Origin: DATLXU01 sp035575515
Lineage (GTDB): Bacteria; Acidobacteriota; Blastocatellia; UBA7656
NCBI GenBank assembly: GCA_035575515.1
Contig: DATLXU010000017.1
Span: 34,247-98,246 of the forward strand
Direction of reading: 5' to 3'
DNA: 64,000 nt
The position numbers and the translations under genes were made by a program. The notes under the pieces are model-generated. The model did no database searches, was not told the DNA's origin, and worked only from the letters and a program-made list of their open reading frames with translations. Shown one piece after another: positions 51,891 to 60,544 of the stretch; within the stretch, counting starts at the first letter, position 1; each line of letters begins with the position of its first letter.

Positions 51891-52337
51891 TCACTCCGTT
51901 GATACCACTTCGCCGTTGCCGCTCAATGCTGAGCGCAGCGTGTGCCATGAAAGGGTCGCGCACTTGACGCGAGTGGGAAACTCGCTCACGCCGGAAAATA
52001 CCGCGAGCTTGCCCAACTCCTGGTCGGATTTCGGCGGACGGCCTGTAACTAAATCGTGAAACGTCTTAAAGAGTCTTTCGGCTTCGGCTTGCGTCTTGCC
52101 CTTCACGGTTTCGGTCATAATCGAAGCCGATGCAGTCGAGATAGCGCAGCCCGAACCTTGAAAGCTGACATCGCTAACAACATCACCCTCCATTTTCAAA
52201 AAGACTTTCACCTTGTCGCCGCAAAGCGGGTTATAGCCCTCGGCGCTGCGACTGGCCTCTTCGATGCGGCGAAAGTTGCGCGGGCTTTTGCTGTGATCGA
52301 GTATCAACTCTTGATAAAGCTCGCCAAGTTCCGTCAT
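51891..52337 (-). CDS. sufU: SufU, zinc-dependent sulfur transfer protein
   Basis: A 148-residue IscU-fold protein of the SufU type. Cys39 and Asp41 (YNPLCGDKV), Cys64 (GSGCAIS) and Cys126 (RVKCATLSWHTL) are the conserved residues, and the inserted GRPPKSD segment before Cys126 is the SufU hallmark. In Gram-positive bacteria SufU activates SufS by taking its persulfide at zinc. It overlaps sufS by 4 nt. This gene is uninterrupted, unlike iscU. Confidence 0.95.
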   Translation of the reverse strand: MTELGELYQELILDHSKSPRNFRRIEEASRSAEGYNPLCGDKVKVFLKMEGDVVSDVSFQGSGCAISTASASIMTETVKGKTQAEAERLFKTFHDLVTGRPPKSDQELGKLAVFSGVSEFPTRVKCATLSWHTLRSALSGNGEVVSTE

Positions 52338-53620
52338 GCTCGAAAGACCTCCTTGACCTTGCAGATACCTGCAACGAGCGCGTCAATCTCTTCGCGCGTG
52401 TTGTAAAAAGCCAGCGACGCGCGCGACGTTGCGGGCACGCCGAATCGCTCCATCACCGGCTGCGCGCAATGATGGCCCGTGCGAATAGCAACGCCTTCAC
52501 GATCAAGAATTGTGCCCACGTCGTGAGGATGTACGCCTTCGATGACGAATGAAAGCACGCTCGCTTTTTCTTTTGCCGTGCCGATGAGCCGCACGCCCGG
52601 AATTTCAGACAACGCTTTCGTGCCGTACTCCAAAAGCTCATGCTCGTAAGCCGCAATGTTGTCCAGACCGACTTGATTGACATAATCAATCGCCGCGCCA
52701 AGCCCGATTGTTCCAGCGATGTTCGGAGTGCCCGCCTCGAACTTGTACGGGATCGTGTTGTAAACCGTTTTTTCAAACGAGACGGAAGCTATCATATCGC
52801 CGCCGCCCTGATAGGGGCGCATCGCTTCAAGCAGATGAGCCTTGCCGTACAACACTCCAATGCCGGTCGGGCCATAAATTTTGTGACCTGAAAAAGCGTA
52901 AAAGTCGCAATCAAGCTCTTGCACATCAATCTTCAAATGCGGCGCGGCCTGCGCCCCGTCAATCAGCACAGGGATGTTCCGGCTGCGCGCCATCTCAATT
53001 ATTCGCCGAACAGGATTGATCGTTCCAAGCGCGTTCGAGATGTGAGCAACCGATACGAATCTTGTTCGCTCATTCAACAGCTTTTCAAATTCGTCAATCA
53101 ACAATTCGCCGTCGTCGTTGATCGGCGCGACGCGCAAGCTTGCGCCACGCTCTTCGCAGAGCATCTGCCATGGGACGATGTTCGAGTGATGCTCCATCGC
53201 GGTGATGAGAACTTCATCTCCACCGCCAACGCGCTCGCGGCCACAGGCGCTGGCGACCAGATTAATCGCTTCGGTCGCGCCGCGCGTGAAGATTATCTCT
53301 CTCGAATCTGCGGCGTTGATCAGCCGCTGCGCTTTCGCGCGAGCCTCTTCGTACTGCGCGGTCGCCCGCTCGCTCAGCGTGTGAACGCCGCGATGAATGT
53401 TTGAATTATCCTGCGTGTAGTATCTGAGCATCGCGTCAATGACCGCCTGCGGCTTCTGGCTGGTTGCAGCGTTGTCGAGATACACGAGCGGCTTTCCGTG
53501 CACGAGTTGTTTCAGAATCGGAAAGTCTTCCCTGATTCGACTCACGTCAAACGAGCCGCGAAGTGTTTCGCGCTTCGCTTCGATTTCAGTTGAGACAATG
53601 ACCTCGCCTGTTGCTCTCAT
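52334..53620 (-). CDS. sufS: Cysteine desulfurase SufS
   Basis: A 428-residue type II cysteine desulfurase that supplies sulfur to SufU and SufBCD. PLP Lys in FSGHKIYGPTGIG; active Cys in IRTGHHCAQPVM on the short loop typical of SufS; VYLDNAATSQKPQ near the N-terminus. The first 10-20 residues lack conservation, and the start may lie later. The 3' end overlaps sufU by 4 nt, implying coupled translation. Confidence 0.95.
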   Translation of the reverse strand: MRATGEVIVSTEIEAKRETLRGSFDVSRIREDFPILKQLVHGKPLVYLDNAATSQKPQAVIDAMLRYYTQDNSNIHRGVHTLSERATAQYEEARAKAQRLINAADSREIIFTRGATEAINLVASACGRERVGGGDEVLITAMEHHSNIVPWQMLCEERGASLRVAPINDDGELLIDEFEKLLNERTRFVSVAHISNALGTINPVRRIIEMARSRNIPVLIDGAQAAPHLKIDVQELDCDFYAFSGHKIYGPTGIGVLYGKAHLLEAMRPYQGGGDMIASVSFEKTVYNTIPYKFEAGTPNIAGTIGLGAAIDYVNQVGLDNIAAYEHELLEYGTKALSEIPGVRLIGTAKEKASVLSFVIEGVHPHDVGTILDREGVAIRTGHHCAQPVMERFGVPATSRASLAFYNTREEIDALVAGICKVKEVFRA

Positions 53621-53629
53621 GGTTTTTCC

Positions 53630-54967
53630 TCACCGCGCTTCGGATAATTGCGCAAGCAAACGCGGCTCAAGCCGCGCGCGAACCGATTCGACTTTCATCT
53701 GGCCGAGCACGTCGTTGGCAAACGCGAATATCAGCAGGTTGCGCGATTGCTCTTCGCCGATGCCGCGCGAGCGAAGGTAAAAGATCGAGTCCTCTTCGAG
53801 ATGGCCGATGGTCGTGCCGTGCGAGCACTTCACGTCGTCGGCGTTAATCTCAAGCTGCGGCTTGCTGTTGACGGTCGCTTCTTCCGACAGCAGAAGATTC
53901 TTGTTCGTCTGCCGCGCGTCGGTCTTTTGCGCGTCTTTGCGCACGACGATGCTGCCGTTGAAGATGGCTGTCGAATTGCCGTCGAGTATGCCTTTGTAAA
54001 GCTCGCGGCTCGTGCCGTGCGGACGAGCGTGATCAATCATCGTGTGATTATCAACGTGCTGATTGCCTGCGGTCAGGTACAGACCATTCAATGTGCACTG
54101 AGCGCCTTCGCCATCAAGCGTTGAGTTTGTGTCATTGCGAACAAGCGCGCCGCCAAACGAGATTGAGTGACTAACAAAGTTGCTGCTGCGCGCCTGATGC
54201 GCCTGCACGGTTGCGACGTGAAACGCGCTAAGGCTTTCGTGTTGCAGCTTGTAGTGTTCAACCACTGCGTTTTCGCCAGCGACGATTTCCGTCACCGCGT
54301 TAACAAAATAAATCTTGTCTTCGATTCCAACGTAGCCCTCGATGATGCTGGCCTGGCTGTTATTGCCGACGACTATCAAATTGCGAGGATGCGAAGCCAT
54401 AGGCTGCTCTCCTGCGGTTGAAACGAACAGCAGGAAGACGGGCCTGTCGAGAATCAAGTTGTCCGGTATCTCGATGAACGCGCCGTCTTCGGTGAACGCG
54501 GTATTGAGCGCAACGAAAGCCTGAGCTGCGTTCTCGCGCTTCGCATAACGCGCCAGATGCGCCTTCACGATTTCGTTCTCGGTGCAGACAGCTTCGGCGA
54601 GGCTGATTGCTTTAACTCCCTGCGGCAGGTCGAGCGATGAGAGCTTACGGCTGAAGTGGCCGTTGACGAACACAAGACGGCTACACTCTTGATCGAAAGC
54701 TATATCCGCAACGGGAAAATCGCTGAGCCTCTCAGCGGTCAGATTGTCAACATACCGCGCGGGCTGGAATTGCAGCCTGGCAATCGGCGCGACGCTTGTG
54801 TACTTCCACTCTTCCAGTTTTGTTGTGGGAAATCCAAGCTCGACAAAACGCTCGAACGCTTGCTTGCGAAGCGGATGAAGCCACAACTGCCCGTCTCGCG
54901 CGACACGCTTTTCAAGCTCCGCGAAGTTAGGCAGAAATATGTTTTGGGTTTCTTTGACTCCGATCAT
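53630..54967 (-). CDS. sufD: Fe-S assembly protein SufD
   Basis: A 445-residue right-handed beta-helix protein of the SufB/D family. LEEWKYTSVAPIARL near the N-terminus, the helix core (LYLTAGNQHVDNHTMIDHAR) and the C-terminal KCSHGTTIGHLEEDSIFYLR, GIGEEQSRNLLIFAFANDV. It forms the SufBC2D scaffold. The ATG overlaps the sufC stop in a TGATG arrangement. Confidence 0.95.
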   Translation of the reverse strand: MIGVKETQNIFLPNFAELEKRVARDGQLWLHPLRKQAFERFVELGFPTTKLEEWKYTSVAPIARLQFQPARYVDNLTAERLSDFPVADIAFDQECSRLVFVNGHFSRKLSSLDLPQGVKAISLAEAVCTENEIVKAHLARYAKRENAAQAFVALNTAFTEDGAFIEIPDNLILDRPVFLLFVSTAGEQPMASHPRNLIVVGNNSQASIIEGYVGIEDKIYFVNAVTEIVAGENAVVEHYKLQHESLSAFHVATVQAHQARSSNFVSHSISFGGALVRNDTNSTLDGEGAQCTLNGLYLTAGNQHVDNHTMIDHARPHGTSRELYKGILDGNSTAIFNGSIVVRKDAQKTDARQTNKNLLLSEEATVNSKPQLEINADDVKCSHGTTIGHLEEDSIFYLRSRGIGEEQSRNLLIFAFANDVLGQMKVESVRARLEPRLLAQLSEAR

Positions 54968-55749
54968 CAGCTAGAAACTCCTCGGACGGGCTGCGCGCTT
55001 GCTTCAATCCAGCCGTAGCCTTTTTGCTCAAGCTCAAGCGCCAGTTCTTTGCCGCCCGACTTGACGATGCGACCGTCAGACAGAACATGCACAAAATCTG
55101 GCACGACGTAGTTCAACAATCGTTGATAATGCGTCACCAGAATTATCGCGCGGTCGGGGCTGCGCAGCGCGTTGATGCCGCCAGCGACTATCTTTAACGC
55201 GTCAATGTCGAGACCCGAATCGGTTTCGTCCAGTATTGCGAGGCGCGGCTCAAGCACGGCCATCTGAAAAATCTCGTTGCGCTTTTTCTCGCCGCCCGAA
55301 AAACCTTCGTTGACCGCGCGATTCATCATCGTGTTGTCCATATCGAGCAGCTTCATCTTCTCGCGGACCATCTTCAGAAAATCCATCGCATCAATTTCAT
55401 CAAGCCCGCGATGCTTGCGCACAGCGTTTAGGGCCGCGCGCAGAAAATACATGTTGCTGACGCCGGGAATCTCGACTGGGTATTGAAAAGCGAGAAAGAC
55501 GCCTTCGCGTGCGCGATCTTCGGGTGGCATCGCAAGCAGGTCTTTGCCTTCGTAGATGACTTCGCCTGCGGTCACTTCGTAGCCGTCGCGCCCGGCGAGC
55601 ACGTGAGCTAGCGTGCTTTTGCCCGAACCGTTCGGCCCCATGATGGCGTGGACTTCGCCCGCGTTCACCTTAAGGTCAATGCCTCGCAGGATTTCATTGC
55701 CATCAACATTTGCATGTAGATTTCTGATTTCCAGCATTCTTTGCTCCAT
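54967..55749 (-). CDS. sufC: Fe-S assembly ATPase SufC
   Basis: About 256-260 residues. ABC-type ATPase with Walker A (GPNGSGKST), signature (FSGGEKKRNEI), Walker B (LAILDETDSGLDIDAL) and H-loop His (ILVTHYQRLLNYV), the SufC-specific pattern. It powers the SufBC2D complex. The most likely start is the second ATG (55737, MLEIRNL), which has GGAG 8 nt upstream; 55749 is the outer limit. Confidence 0.96.
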   Translation of the reverse strand: MEQRMLEIRNLHANVDGNEILRGIDLKVNAGEVHAIMGPNGSGKSTLAHVLAGRDGYEVTAGEVIYEGKDLLAMPPEDRAREGVFLAFQYPVEIPGVSNMYFLRAALNAVRKHRGLDEIDAMDFLKMVREKMKLLDMDNTMMNRAVNEGFSGGEKKRNEIFQMAVLEPRLAILDETDSGLDIDALKIVAGGINALRSPDRAIILVTHYQRLLNYVVPDFVHVLSDGRIVKSGGKELALELEQKGYGWIEASAQPVRGVSS

Positions 55750-55833
55750 CGTTAATAGCTTTCAGCGGTCAGCTTTCAATTAGCGAGTTGTTTATCCAGG
55801 CTGATAGCTGAGTGCTGACCGCCGATGGCTTTC

Positions 55834-57294
55834 TCATCCAACGCTTCCTTCGAGGCTCACGCCCAGCAGCTTCTGCGCTTCAACGGCGAACTCCATCGGC
55901 AGCTCGCGGAAAACCTGCTTGCAGAAGCCGTTGACAATCATGCTCACCGCGTCTTCGGTCGAAAGCCCTCGCTGGCGGAAGTAGAAGATTTGGTCCTCGC
56001 CGATCTTCGATGTGGTAGCTTCATGCTCCACCTGCGCAGTTGAATTCTTGACTTCGAGGTACGGGAACGTGTGCGCGCCGCACTTGTCGCCGAGCAACAG
56101 CGAGTCGCACTGCGAATAGTTGCGCGCGCCCTCGGCGCTTTTGGTTATCTTCACCATTCCGCGATAGGTGTTCTGTCCGCGGCCCGCAGAGATGCCTTTC
56201 GATATGATCGTGCTGCGGGTGTTCTTGCCGATGTGAATCATCTTCGTTCCGGTATCGGCCTGTTGATAGTTGTTCGTGAGCGCCACTGAATAAAACTCGC
56301 CAACGGAATTATCGCCCATCAAGATGCAGCTCGGATACTTCCAGGTTATGGCCGAGCCGGTCTCGACCTGCGTCCAGGAAATCATCGAGTTTTTGCCGAG
56401 ACACTTCCCGCGCTTGGTGACGAAGTTGTAAATGCCGCCGCGCCCTTCCTTATCGCCCGGATACCAGTTCTGCACAGTCGAGTATTTGATAGTCGCGTTA
56501 TCGAGTGCGACCAGCTCGACGACGGCAGCATGAAGCTGATTCTCATCGCGCATCGGCGCAGTACAGCCTTCCAAATATGAGACATACGCGCCTTCATCGG
56601 CGATAATCAGCGTGCGCTCGAACTGGCCCGTGTTCTGAGCGTTGATGCGGAAGTAAGTCGAAAGCTCCATCGGGCATCGCACGCCCTTTGGCACATAGAC
56701 GAACGAGCCGTCGCTGAACACGGCAGAGTTCAACGCCGCAAAAAAGTTGTCCGTGTAAGGCACGACCGAGCCGAGATACTTTTTGACCAGTTCAGGGTGC
56801 TCCTGAACGGCTTCCGAAAAAGAGCAGAAGATGATTCCCAGTTCGGCCAGCTTCTCCTTAAACGTCGTAGCGACCGAGACGCTATCGAATACCGCATCAA
56901 CAGCAACACCAGCGAGTATCTCTTGCTCACGGAGCGGAATGCCGAGCTTTTCGTAAGTCCTCAGCAATTCTGGATCAACTTCGTCGAGGCTCTTGGGCCG
57001 ATCCTTTTTTGTCTTGGGGGCCGAGTAATAAACGATTGATTGATAATCAATCGGCGGATAATGGACGTTGGCCCACTTCGGCTCTGCTTGCGCTCTCTCA
57101 AGGCTCGCCCAATGACGATAAGCATTCAATCGCCACTCAAGCATGAACTCCGGTTCGTTTTTCCTGGCCGAGATTGTGCGAATGATCTCCTCGTTCAAAC
57201 CAGGCGGCACGCTTTCAGTCTCAATCTCGGTGACGAAGCCGTATTTGTATTCCCTGCTCACCAGCGATTCTATTGTGTTTGCTTTAGCGCTCAT
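55834..57294 (-). CDS. sufB: Fe-S assembly protein SufB
   Basis: A 486-residue scaffold subunit of SufBC2D. EYKYGFVTEIETESVPPG, the KYSTVQNWYPGDKEGRGGIY segment and DKCGAHTFPYLEVKNS with the conserved C-terminal Cys/His region are all present. The start is ATG 57294 after AAGGAGG; a frame reaching 57327 begins before the ribosome site. It is the first gene of the minus-strand suf operon, with a promoter at 57361-57389. Confidence 0.96.
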   Translation of the reverse strand: MSAKANTIESLVSREYKYGFVTEIETESVPPGLNEEIIRTISARKNEPEFMLEWRLNAYRHWASLERAQAEPKWANVHYPPIDYQSIVYYSAPKTKKDRPKSLDEVDPELLRTYEKLGIPLREQEILAGVAVDAVFDSVSVATTFKEKLAELGIIFCSFSEAVQEHPELVKKYLGSVVPYTDNFFAALNSAVFSDGSFVYVPKGVRCPMELSTYFRINAQNTGQFERTLIIADEGAYVSYLEGCTAPMRDENQLHAAVVELVALDNATIKYSTVQNWYPGDKEGRGGIYNFVTKRGKCLGKNSMISWTQVETGSAITWKYPSCILMGDNSVGEFYSVALTNNYQQADTGTKMIHIGKNTRSTIISKGISAGRGQNTYRGMVKITKSAEGARNYSQCDSLLLGDKCGAHTFPYLEVKNSTAQVEHEATTSKIGEDQIFYFRQRGLSTEDAVSMIVNGFCKQVFRELPMEFAVEAQKLLGVSLEGSVG

Positions 57295-57360
57295 CTGTGC
57301 CTCCTTGCGCGGAAAGGATAAAGACATTTTTCAATCGTCGTCTTGAAGCCTTTCCATTCC

Positions 57361-57389
57361 ATACTAGAAAATCTGTACTTCTAAGTCAA
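57361..57389 (-). promoter_or_regulatory. suf operon promoter with operator-like spacer
   Basis: On the minus strand TTGACT (57384-57389), a 17-nt spacer and TAGTAT (57361-57366), 66 nt before the sufB ATG. The -35 and spacer (TTGACTTAGAAGTA) resemble a degenerate IscR-type half-site pair. Confidence 0.75.
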
Positions 57390-57438
57390 GTTTAATTAAA
57401 GGCATTAACAAATAAATTGGCCCGGGGCGCGAAGCTGC

Positions 57439-57460
57439 GTAAATGTAGAAATATTTACGA
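57439..57460. promoter_or_regulatory. Inverted repeat CGTAAAT/ATTTACG
   Basis: A 7-bp dyad with an 8-nt centre in the middle of the suf/isc intergenic region. It could be a further regulator site shared by both divergent operons. Confidence 0.4.
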
Positions 57461-57480
57461 TTACAAGTCCGTTGAAAAAC

Positions 57481-57497
57481 CTGACTATTTTAGTCAG
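57481..57497 (+). promoter_or_regulatory. IscR type 1-like operator, site 1
   Basis: CTGACTATTTTAGTCAG is a perfect dyad that fits the known IscR type 1 motif YYGACTRWWWYAGTCRR at every position. It lies just upstream of the isc promoter. Confidence 0.8.
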
Positions 57498-57504
57498 AAT
57501 AAAC

Positions 57505-57533
57505 TTGACTTTTATAGTCGGGGATTTTAAAGT
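57505..57533 (+). promoter_or_regulatory. isc operon promoter overlapped by operator site 2
   Basis: TTGACT (57505-57510), a 17-nt spacer, then TAAAGT (57528-57533). A second dyad, TTGACTTTTATAGTCGG (57505-57521), covers the -35 and shares the GACT-N5-AGTC form of site 1. Binding there would block polymerase, giving autoregulation of iscR-iscSUA. Confidence 0.75.
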
Positions 57534-57570
57534 GAAGAGGCTTATCAACGGCAACTGTGGGTTGAGGGCC

Positions 57571-58089
57571 ATGCAGATTTCATCGAAAGGCAAATATTCG
57601 GTGCGGGCGGTGCTCGACATTGCCAACCATTCAGATGGACAGCCTGTGCCGCTTGCGGCCATATCGAAACGCGAAGGGATTTCGCTTTTGTTCCTCGAAC
57701 AGCTCTTTCAGCAGTTGCGCAAGGGCAACGTCGTCCGAAGCGTGCGCGGGCCGCACGGAGGTTACGTGCTTGCGCGCGACCCGTCGGAGATTACCATCGG
57801 CGAGATTATCAGATTGATCGAGCCGCCGCTTTATACGAGTTCATGTTTTACGAATGACGGTTCGGTTGACAATTGCCGCATCGGAGAGACCTGCATAAGC
57901 GGCGCAATCTGGAAGCAGTTGGCCGAGCACATTGACAACTTTTTGGATTCGGTTACGCTTGCAGATTTGTGCAACAAGTCGAAGCCGGAAGTGGTTTATG
58001 GTTTGAGAATAAAATCGAATCTCATAATGGCGAATAGAAAAAAGAAGATTGAAGAAACGATAAAGCCTGAAACGGCTGAGGTGGCTTAG
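57571..58089 (+). CDS. iscR: IscR-like Rrf2 regulator of the isc operon
   Basis: A 172-residue winged-helix regulator. MQISSKGKYSVRAVLDIA, recognition helix LLFLEQLFQQLRKGNVV, wing VRGPHGGYVLARDPSE and three Cys (Cys92, Cys102, Cys108) as candidate [2Fe-2S] ligands. The start is ATG 57571 because the upstream frame runs through the promoter and operators. A basic C-terminal extension (NRKKKIEETIK) is longer than in typical IscR. It is the first gene of the plus-strand isc operon. Confidence 0.92.
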   Translation: MQISSKGKYSVRAVLDIANHSDGQPVPLAAISKREGISLLFLEQLFQQLRKGNVVRSVRGPHGGYVLARDPSEITIGEIIRLIEPPLYTSSCFTNDGSVDNCRIGETCISGAIWKQLAEHIDNFLDSVTLADLCNKSKPEVVYGLRIKSNLIMANRKKKIEETIKPETAEVA

Positions 58090-58153
58090 AGGTATTGAGG
58101 CCCGGCAAACGGGCACGACAAGTTTTAGAGGCTTAAAATTAAGGAGATAGAAA

Positions 58154-59374
58154 ATGGCGCTTAAGCTCCCAATTTACATGGACAATCACGCGACGACGCC
58201 GTGCGACCCACGGGTGTTCGAAACGATGGCTCCTTACTTTACTGAAATATTCGGCAATGCAGCGAGCCGCAATCACCAGTTCGGCTGGGCTGCGGAAGAA
58301 GCGGTCGAGAATGCGCGCAAGCAGGTGGCCGACCTGATCGGCGCAACGTCTAAAGAAATTGTTTTTACAAGCGGCGCGACCGAATCAGACAACCTCGCCA
58401 TCAAAGGCGTCGCCGAGATGTACTACGAGAAAGGCGACCACATCATCACGGTCGTCACCGAGCACAAAGCCGTGCTCGACGCATGCAAGAAGTTAGAGAA
58501 GCGCGGCTTCAAGGTCACGTATCTCCCGGTCGCAAGCGACGGATTGATTTCGCCCGATGATGTGAAGAATGCAATCACCGACAAGACGATTCTCGTTTCA
58601 GTAATGCTCGCCAATAACGAGATTGGCGTGATTCAGCCGATTGCTGAAATCGGGCGCGTCTGCAAAGAGCGAGGCGTGTTGTTCCACACGGACGCTACGC
58701 AGGGCATCGGCAAGGTCCCGTTCAATGTGAATGAGTTCAACGTTGATCTGGTTTCTATCTCTGCGCACAAGATGTACGGGCCGAAGGGCGTCGGCGCGTT
58801 GTACGTGCGGCGCAAGAATCCGCGCGTTCAGCTCACGCCGATAATTGATGGCGGAGGCCACGAGCGCGGAATGCGCAGCGGCACGTTGAACGTCACAGGC
58901 ATCGTAGGACTCGGCAAAGCCTGCGAGATTGCAAAGGCCGAGATGGGCGAAGAATCAGAAAAGCTGCTTCGACTGCGCGAGCGATTGCGCACGGGCATCA
59001 TGAACGAGATACCGGAAGTCTATGTCAACGGCAGCCTTGACCGTCGCCTGCCCGGCAACCTGAATGTTTCATTCGCCTATGTTGAAGGCGAATCGCTGCT
59101 GATGGGCATAAACGACATCGCGGTGTCATCGGGTTCGGCCTGCACGTCTGCGAGCCTTGAGCCGAGCTATGTGCTGAAGGCTTTGGGCGTTGGCGAAGAG
59201 CTTGCGCACAGCTCGATCCGGTTCGGGCTTGGCCGATTCAACACGGAAGAAGAAGTTGATTACACGATTGGCCGCGTGAATGAAGCCGTCAATCGTTTGC
59301 GCGAGCTGTCGCCGCTGTGGGAGATGGTGCAGGAAGGCGTTGACCTCAGCAAAGTGCAGTGGGCCGGTGAGTAG
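58154..59374 (+). CDS. iscS: Cysteine desulfurase IscS
   Basis: A 406-residue type I cysteine desulfurase that donates sulfur to IscU. PLP Lys206 (SAHKMYGPKG), active Cys330 on the long mobile loop (SSGSACTSASLEPS), YMDNHATTPCDPR at the start and a C-terminal SPLWEM tail that in the family docks IscU. AAGGAGATAG precedes ATG 58154. Housekeeping Fe-S, and possibly tRNA thiolation, sulfur supply. Confidence 0.97.
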   Translation: MALKLPIYMDNHATTPCDPRVFETMAPYFTEIFGNAASRNHQFGWAAEEAVENARKQVADLIGATSKEIVFTSGATESDNLAIKGVAEMYYEKGDHIITVVTEHKAVLDACKKLEKRGFKVTYLPVASDGLISPDDVKNAITDKTILVSVMLANNEIGVIQPIAEIGRVCKERGVLFHTDATQGIGKVPFNVNEFNVDLVSISAHKMYGPKGVGALYVRRKNPRVQLTPIIDGGGHERGMRSGTLNVTGIVGLGKACEIAKAEMGEESEKLLRLRERLRTGIMNEIPEVYVNGSLDRRLPGNLNVSFAYVEGESLLMGINDIAVSSGSACTSASLEPSYVLKALGVGEELAHSSIRFGLGRFNTEEEVDYTIGRVNEAVNRLRELSPLWEMVQEGVDLSKVQWAGE

Positions 59375-59385
59375 TTCGAGTGTTT

Positions 59386-59406
59386 CATCGGGAATCTTTC
59401 CCGATG
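59386..59406 (+). other. Intercistronic hairpin between iscS and iscU
   Basis: CATCGGG (59386-59392) and CCCGATG (59400-59406) form a 7-bp stem with a 7-nt loop and no T run, so processing or stability control is more likely than termination. Confidence 0.45.
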
Positions 59407-59461
59407 ATGGATTTATGAGTAACGATTGATAGCAACTACGTGAAGAGGAAAGGAAAACGAA

Positions 59462-59575
59462 ATGGCGTATAGCGATAAGGTCATAGACCATTACAACAAT
59501 CCACGAAACGTGGGGAGCCTCGACAAGAAAGACCCGAACGTCGGGACAGGGCTTGTCGGCGCTCCCGAATGTGGT
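59462..59575 (+). CDS. iscU: iscU, exon 1 (residues 1-38)
   Basis: Encodes MAYSDKVIDHYNNPRNVG through GAPECG, the N-terminus of the Fe-S scaffold IscU up to active-site Cys37 and Gly38. The open frame would hit TAA three nt after GGT-AAG, so without splicing only a 39-residue fragment is made. The last seven nt (ATGTGGT, 59569-59575) pair with the intron guide GCCACAT (59586-59592), ending in the U.G pair required by group I introns. The ribosome site GAGGAAAGG lies upstream. Together with exon 2 (60545-60865) it gives a 144-residue IscU. Confidence 0.95.
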
Positions 59576-60544
59576 AAGTAACGTTGCCACATAACTCTGC
59601 TGTATGCGAGAAACTCTCGTTAAGTTGTAGGTACCAATGTTTGACCAGACACAGAGCCAAATACTTGACGGACTGATGATCGGCGATGGTTACATCCCGC
59701 GCAATCAAGACCTGTTCTATTTCGGACAGCGTCGAGCGAACCGCGAGTATGTAGAGTATATCGCCGGGCGGCTTGGCATTCCGGTCGAGCGAGTCAAAGA
59801 TGGAACTCGCAAGTCGGACAAGCGCACCGGCAAGATATATGAGTGCTCTGAGCTACGAACCCTTTCCCATCCTGTATTCGCCGAGTTGAGAAACCGATGG
59901 TACAGGTATGGGCGAAAAGTGGTGCCAAAAGACCTCAGCATATCGCGAGAATTTCTGTTGCACTGGTTTCTGTGCGAGGGTGCGTGCTCAATCAATCGAA
60001 ACAGCGCGCACATGATGATTTGCACAGATGCATTCAACCGAGAAGAAGTTGAATACCTGCAAGGGCTGCTTGAATCGGCAGGCATTAAAAGCTCGATAAT
60101 GCGAACCAACAGGCTTCGCATTCATCAAAAGAGCATCGAGCGTTTTTATGACTACGTTGGCGAATGCCCGGTCGAGTGCTTGAAGTACAAGTGGGTTCCA
60201 GTAGAGAACCGCACGGTAAAGCAGCAAGACCTCAAGCCGCTCTACGAAGAGATATTCAATCTCTACTCAATCAATGGTTGGTCGTGCGACAGGATAGCTC
60301 GGAAGTTCGAGACGAATTATTTCTCGATTCGATATGTGCCGAAGAGTCATTTTGGCGTTAGCTTTGGTAAAAATCCTACAACAGAGACAACTTGCAGGGA
60401 AGGCGTGGTTGCCCCCTCAGAGACTATACGCAGAGCATCCGCCGCGTGCGGATGAAGACATAGTCCGATCTGCATGGCGACATGCAGAGGCAAGCAGAAA
60501 TGCTTGCCCGCCCGACTGAAGCGGGTCATCAAAGTAACAGCACG
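59576..60544 (+). mobile_element. Group I intron (969 nt) in iscU, with homing endonuclease
   Basis: The ribozyme core can be drawn by hand. P1: exon ATGTGGT with GCCACAT 59586-59592. P10: ACGTT 59581-59585 with exon-2 GACGT 60545-60549. P3: CTCTGC 59595-59600 with GCAGAG 60430-60435. P4: TGCGAG 59605-59610 with CTTGCA 60391-60396. J4/5: AAA. P5: CTCT/AGAG (60383-60386). P6: GGGAAGGC/GCCCCC. P7: GACTAT 60422-60427 with ATAGTC 60460-60465. P8: CATCCGC/GCGGATG. P9: CTGCATG/CATGCAG with a GCGA tetraloop. P9.1: GCAAGCA/TGCTTGC with GAAA. The intron ends in G60544. The endonuclease ORF sits in the P5 loop. Confidence 0.93.
59637..60455 (+). CDS. LAGLIDADG homing endonuclease encoded in the iscU intron
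   Basis: A 272-residue protein with two LAGLIDADG-type motifs: ILDGLMIGDG (9-18, acid Asp17) and LLHWFLCEGA (107-116, acid Glu114). It is thus a single-chain two-motif enzyme like the LAGLIDADG_2 family; the tail FYDYVGECPVECLKYKW supports this. It would cut an intronless iscU allele at the exon junction and promote intron transfer. A HTH-like stretch (INGWSCDRIARKFE) lies near 218-231. The last 25 codons run through P4', P6, P7, P3' and P8 of the ribozyme. Start ATG 59637 with only a weak ribosome site. Catalytic residues look intact. Confidence 0.93.
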   Translation: MFDQTQSQILDGLMIGDGYIPRNQDLFYFGQRRANREYVEYIAGRLGIPVERVKDGTRKSDKRTGKIYECSELRTLSHPVFAELRNRWYRYGRKVVPKDLSISREFLLHWFLCEGACSINRNSAHMMICTDAFNREEVEYLQGLLESAGIKSSIMRTNRLRIHQKSIERFYDYVGECPVECLKYKWVPVENRTVKQQDLKPLYEEIFNLYSINGWSCDRIARKFETNYFSIRYVPKSHFGVSFGKNPTTETTCREGVVAPSETIRRASAACG

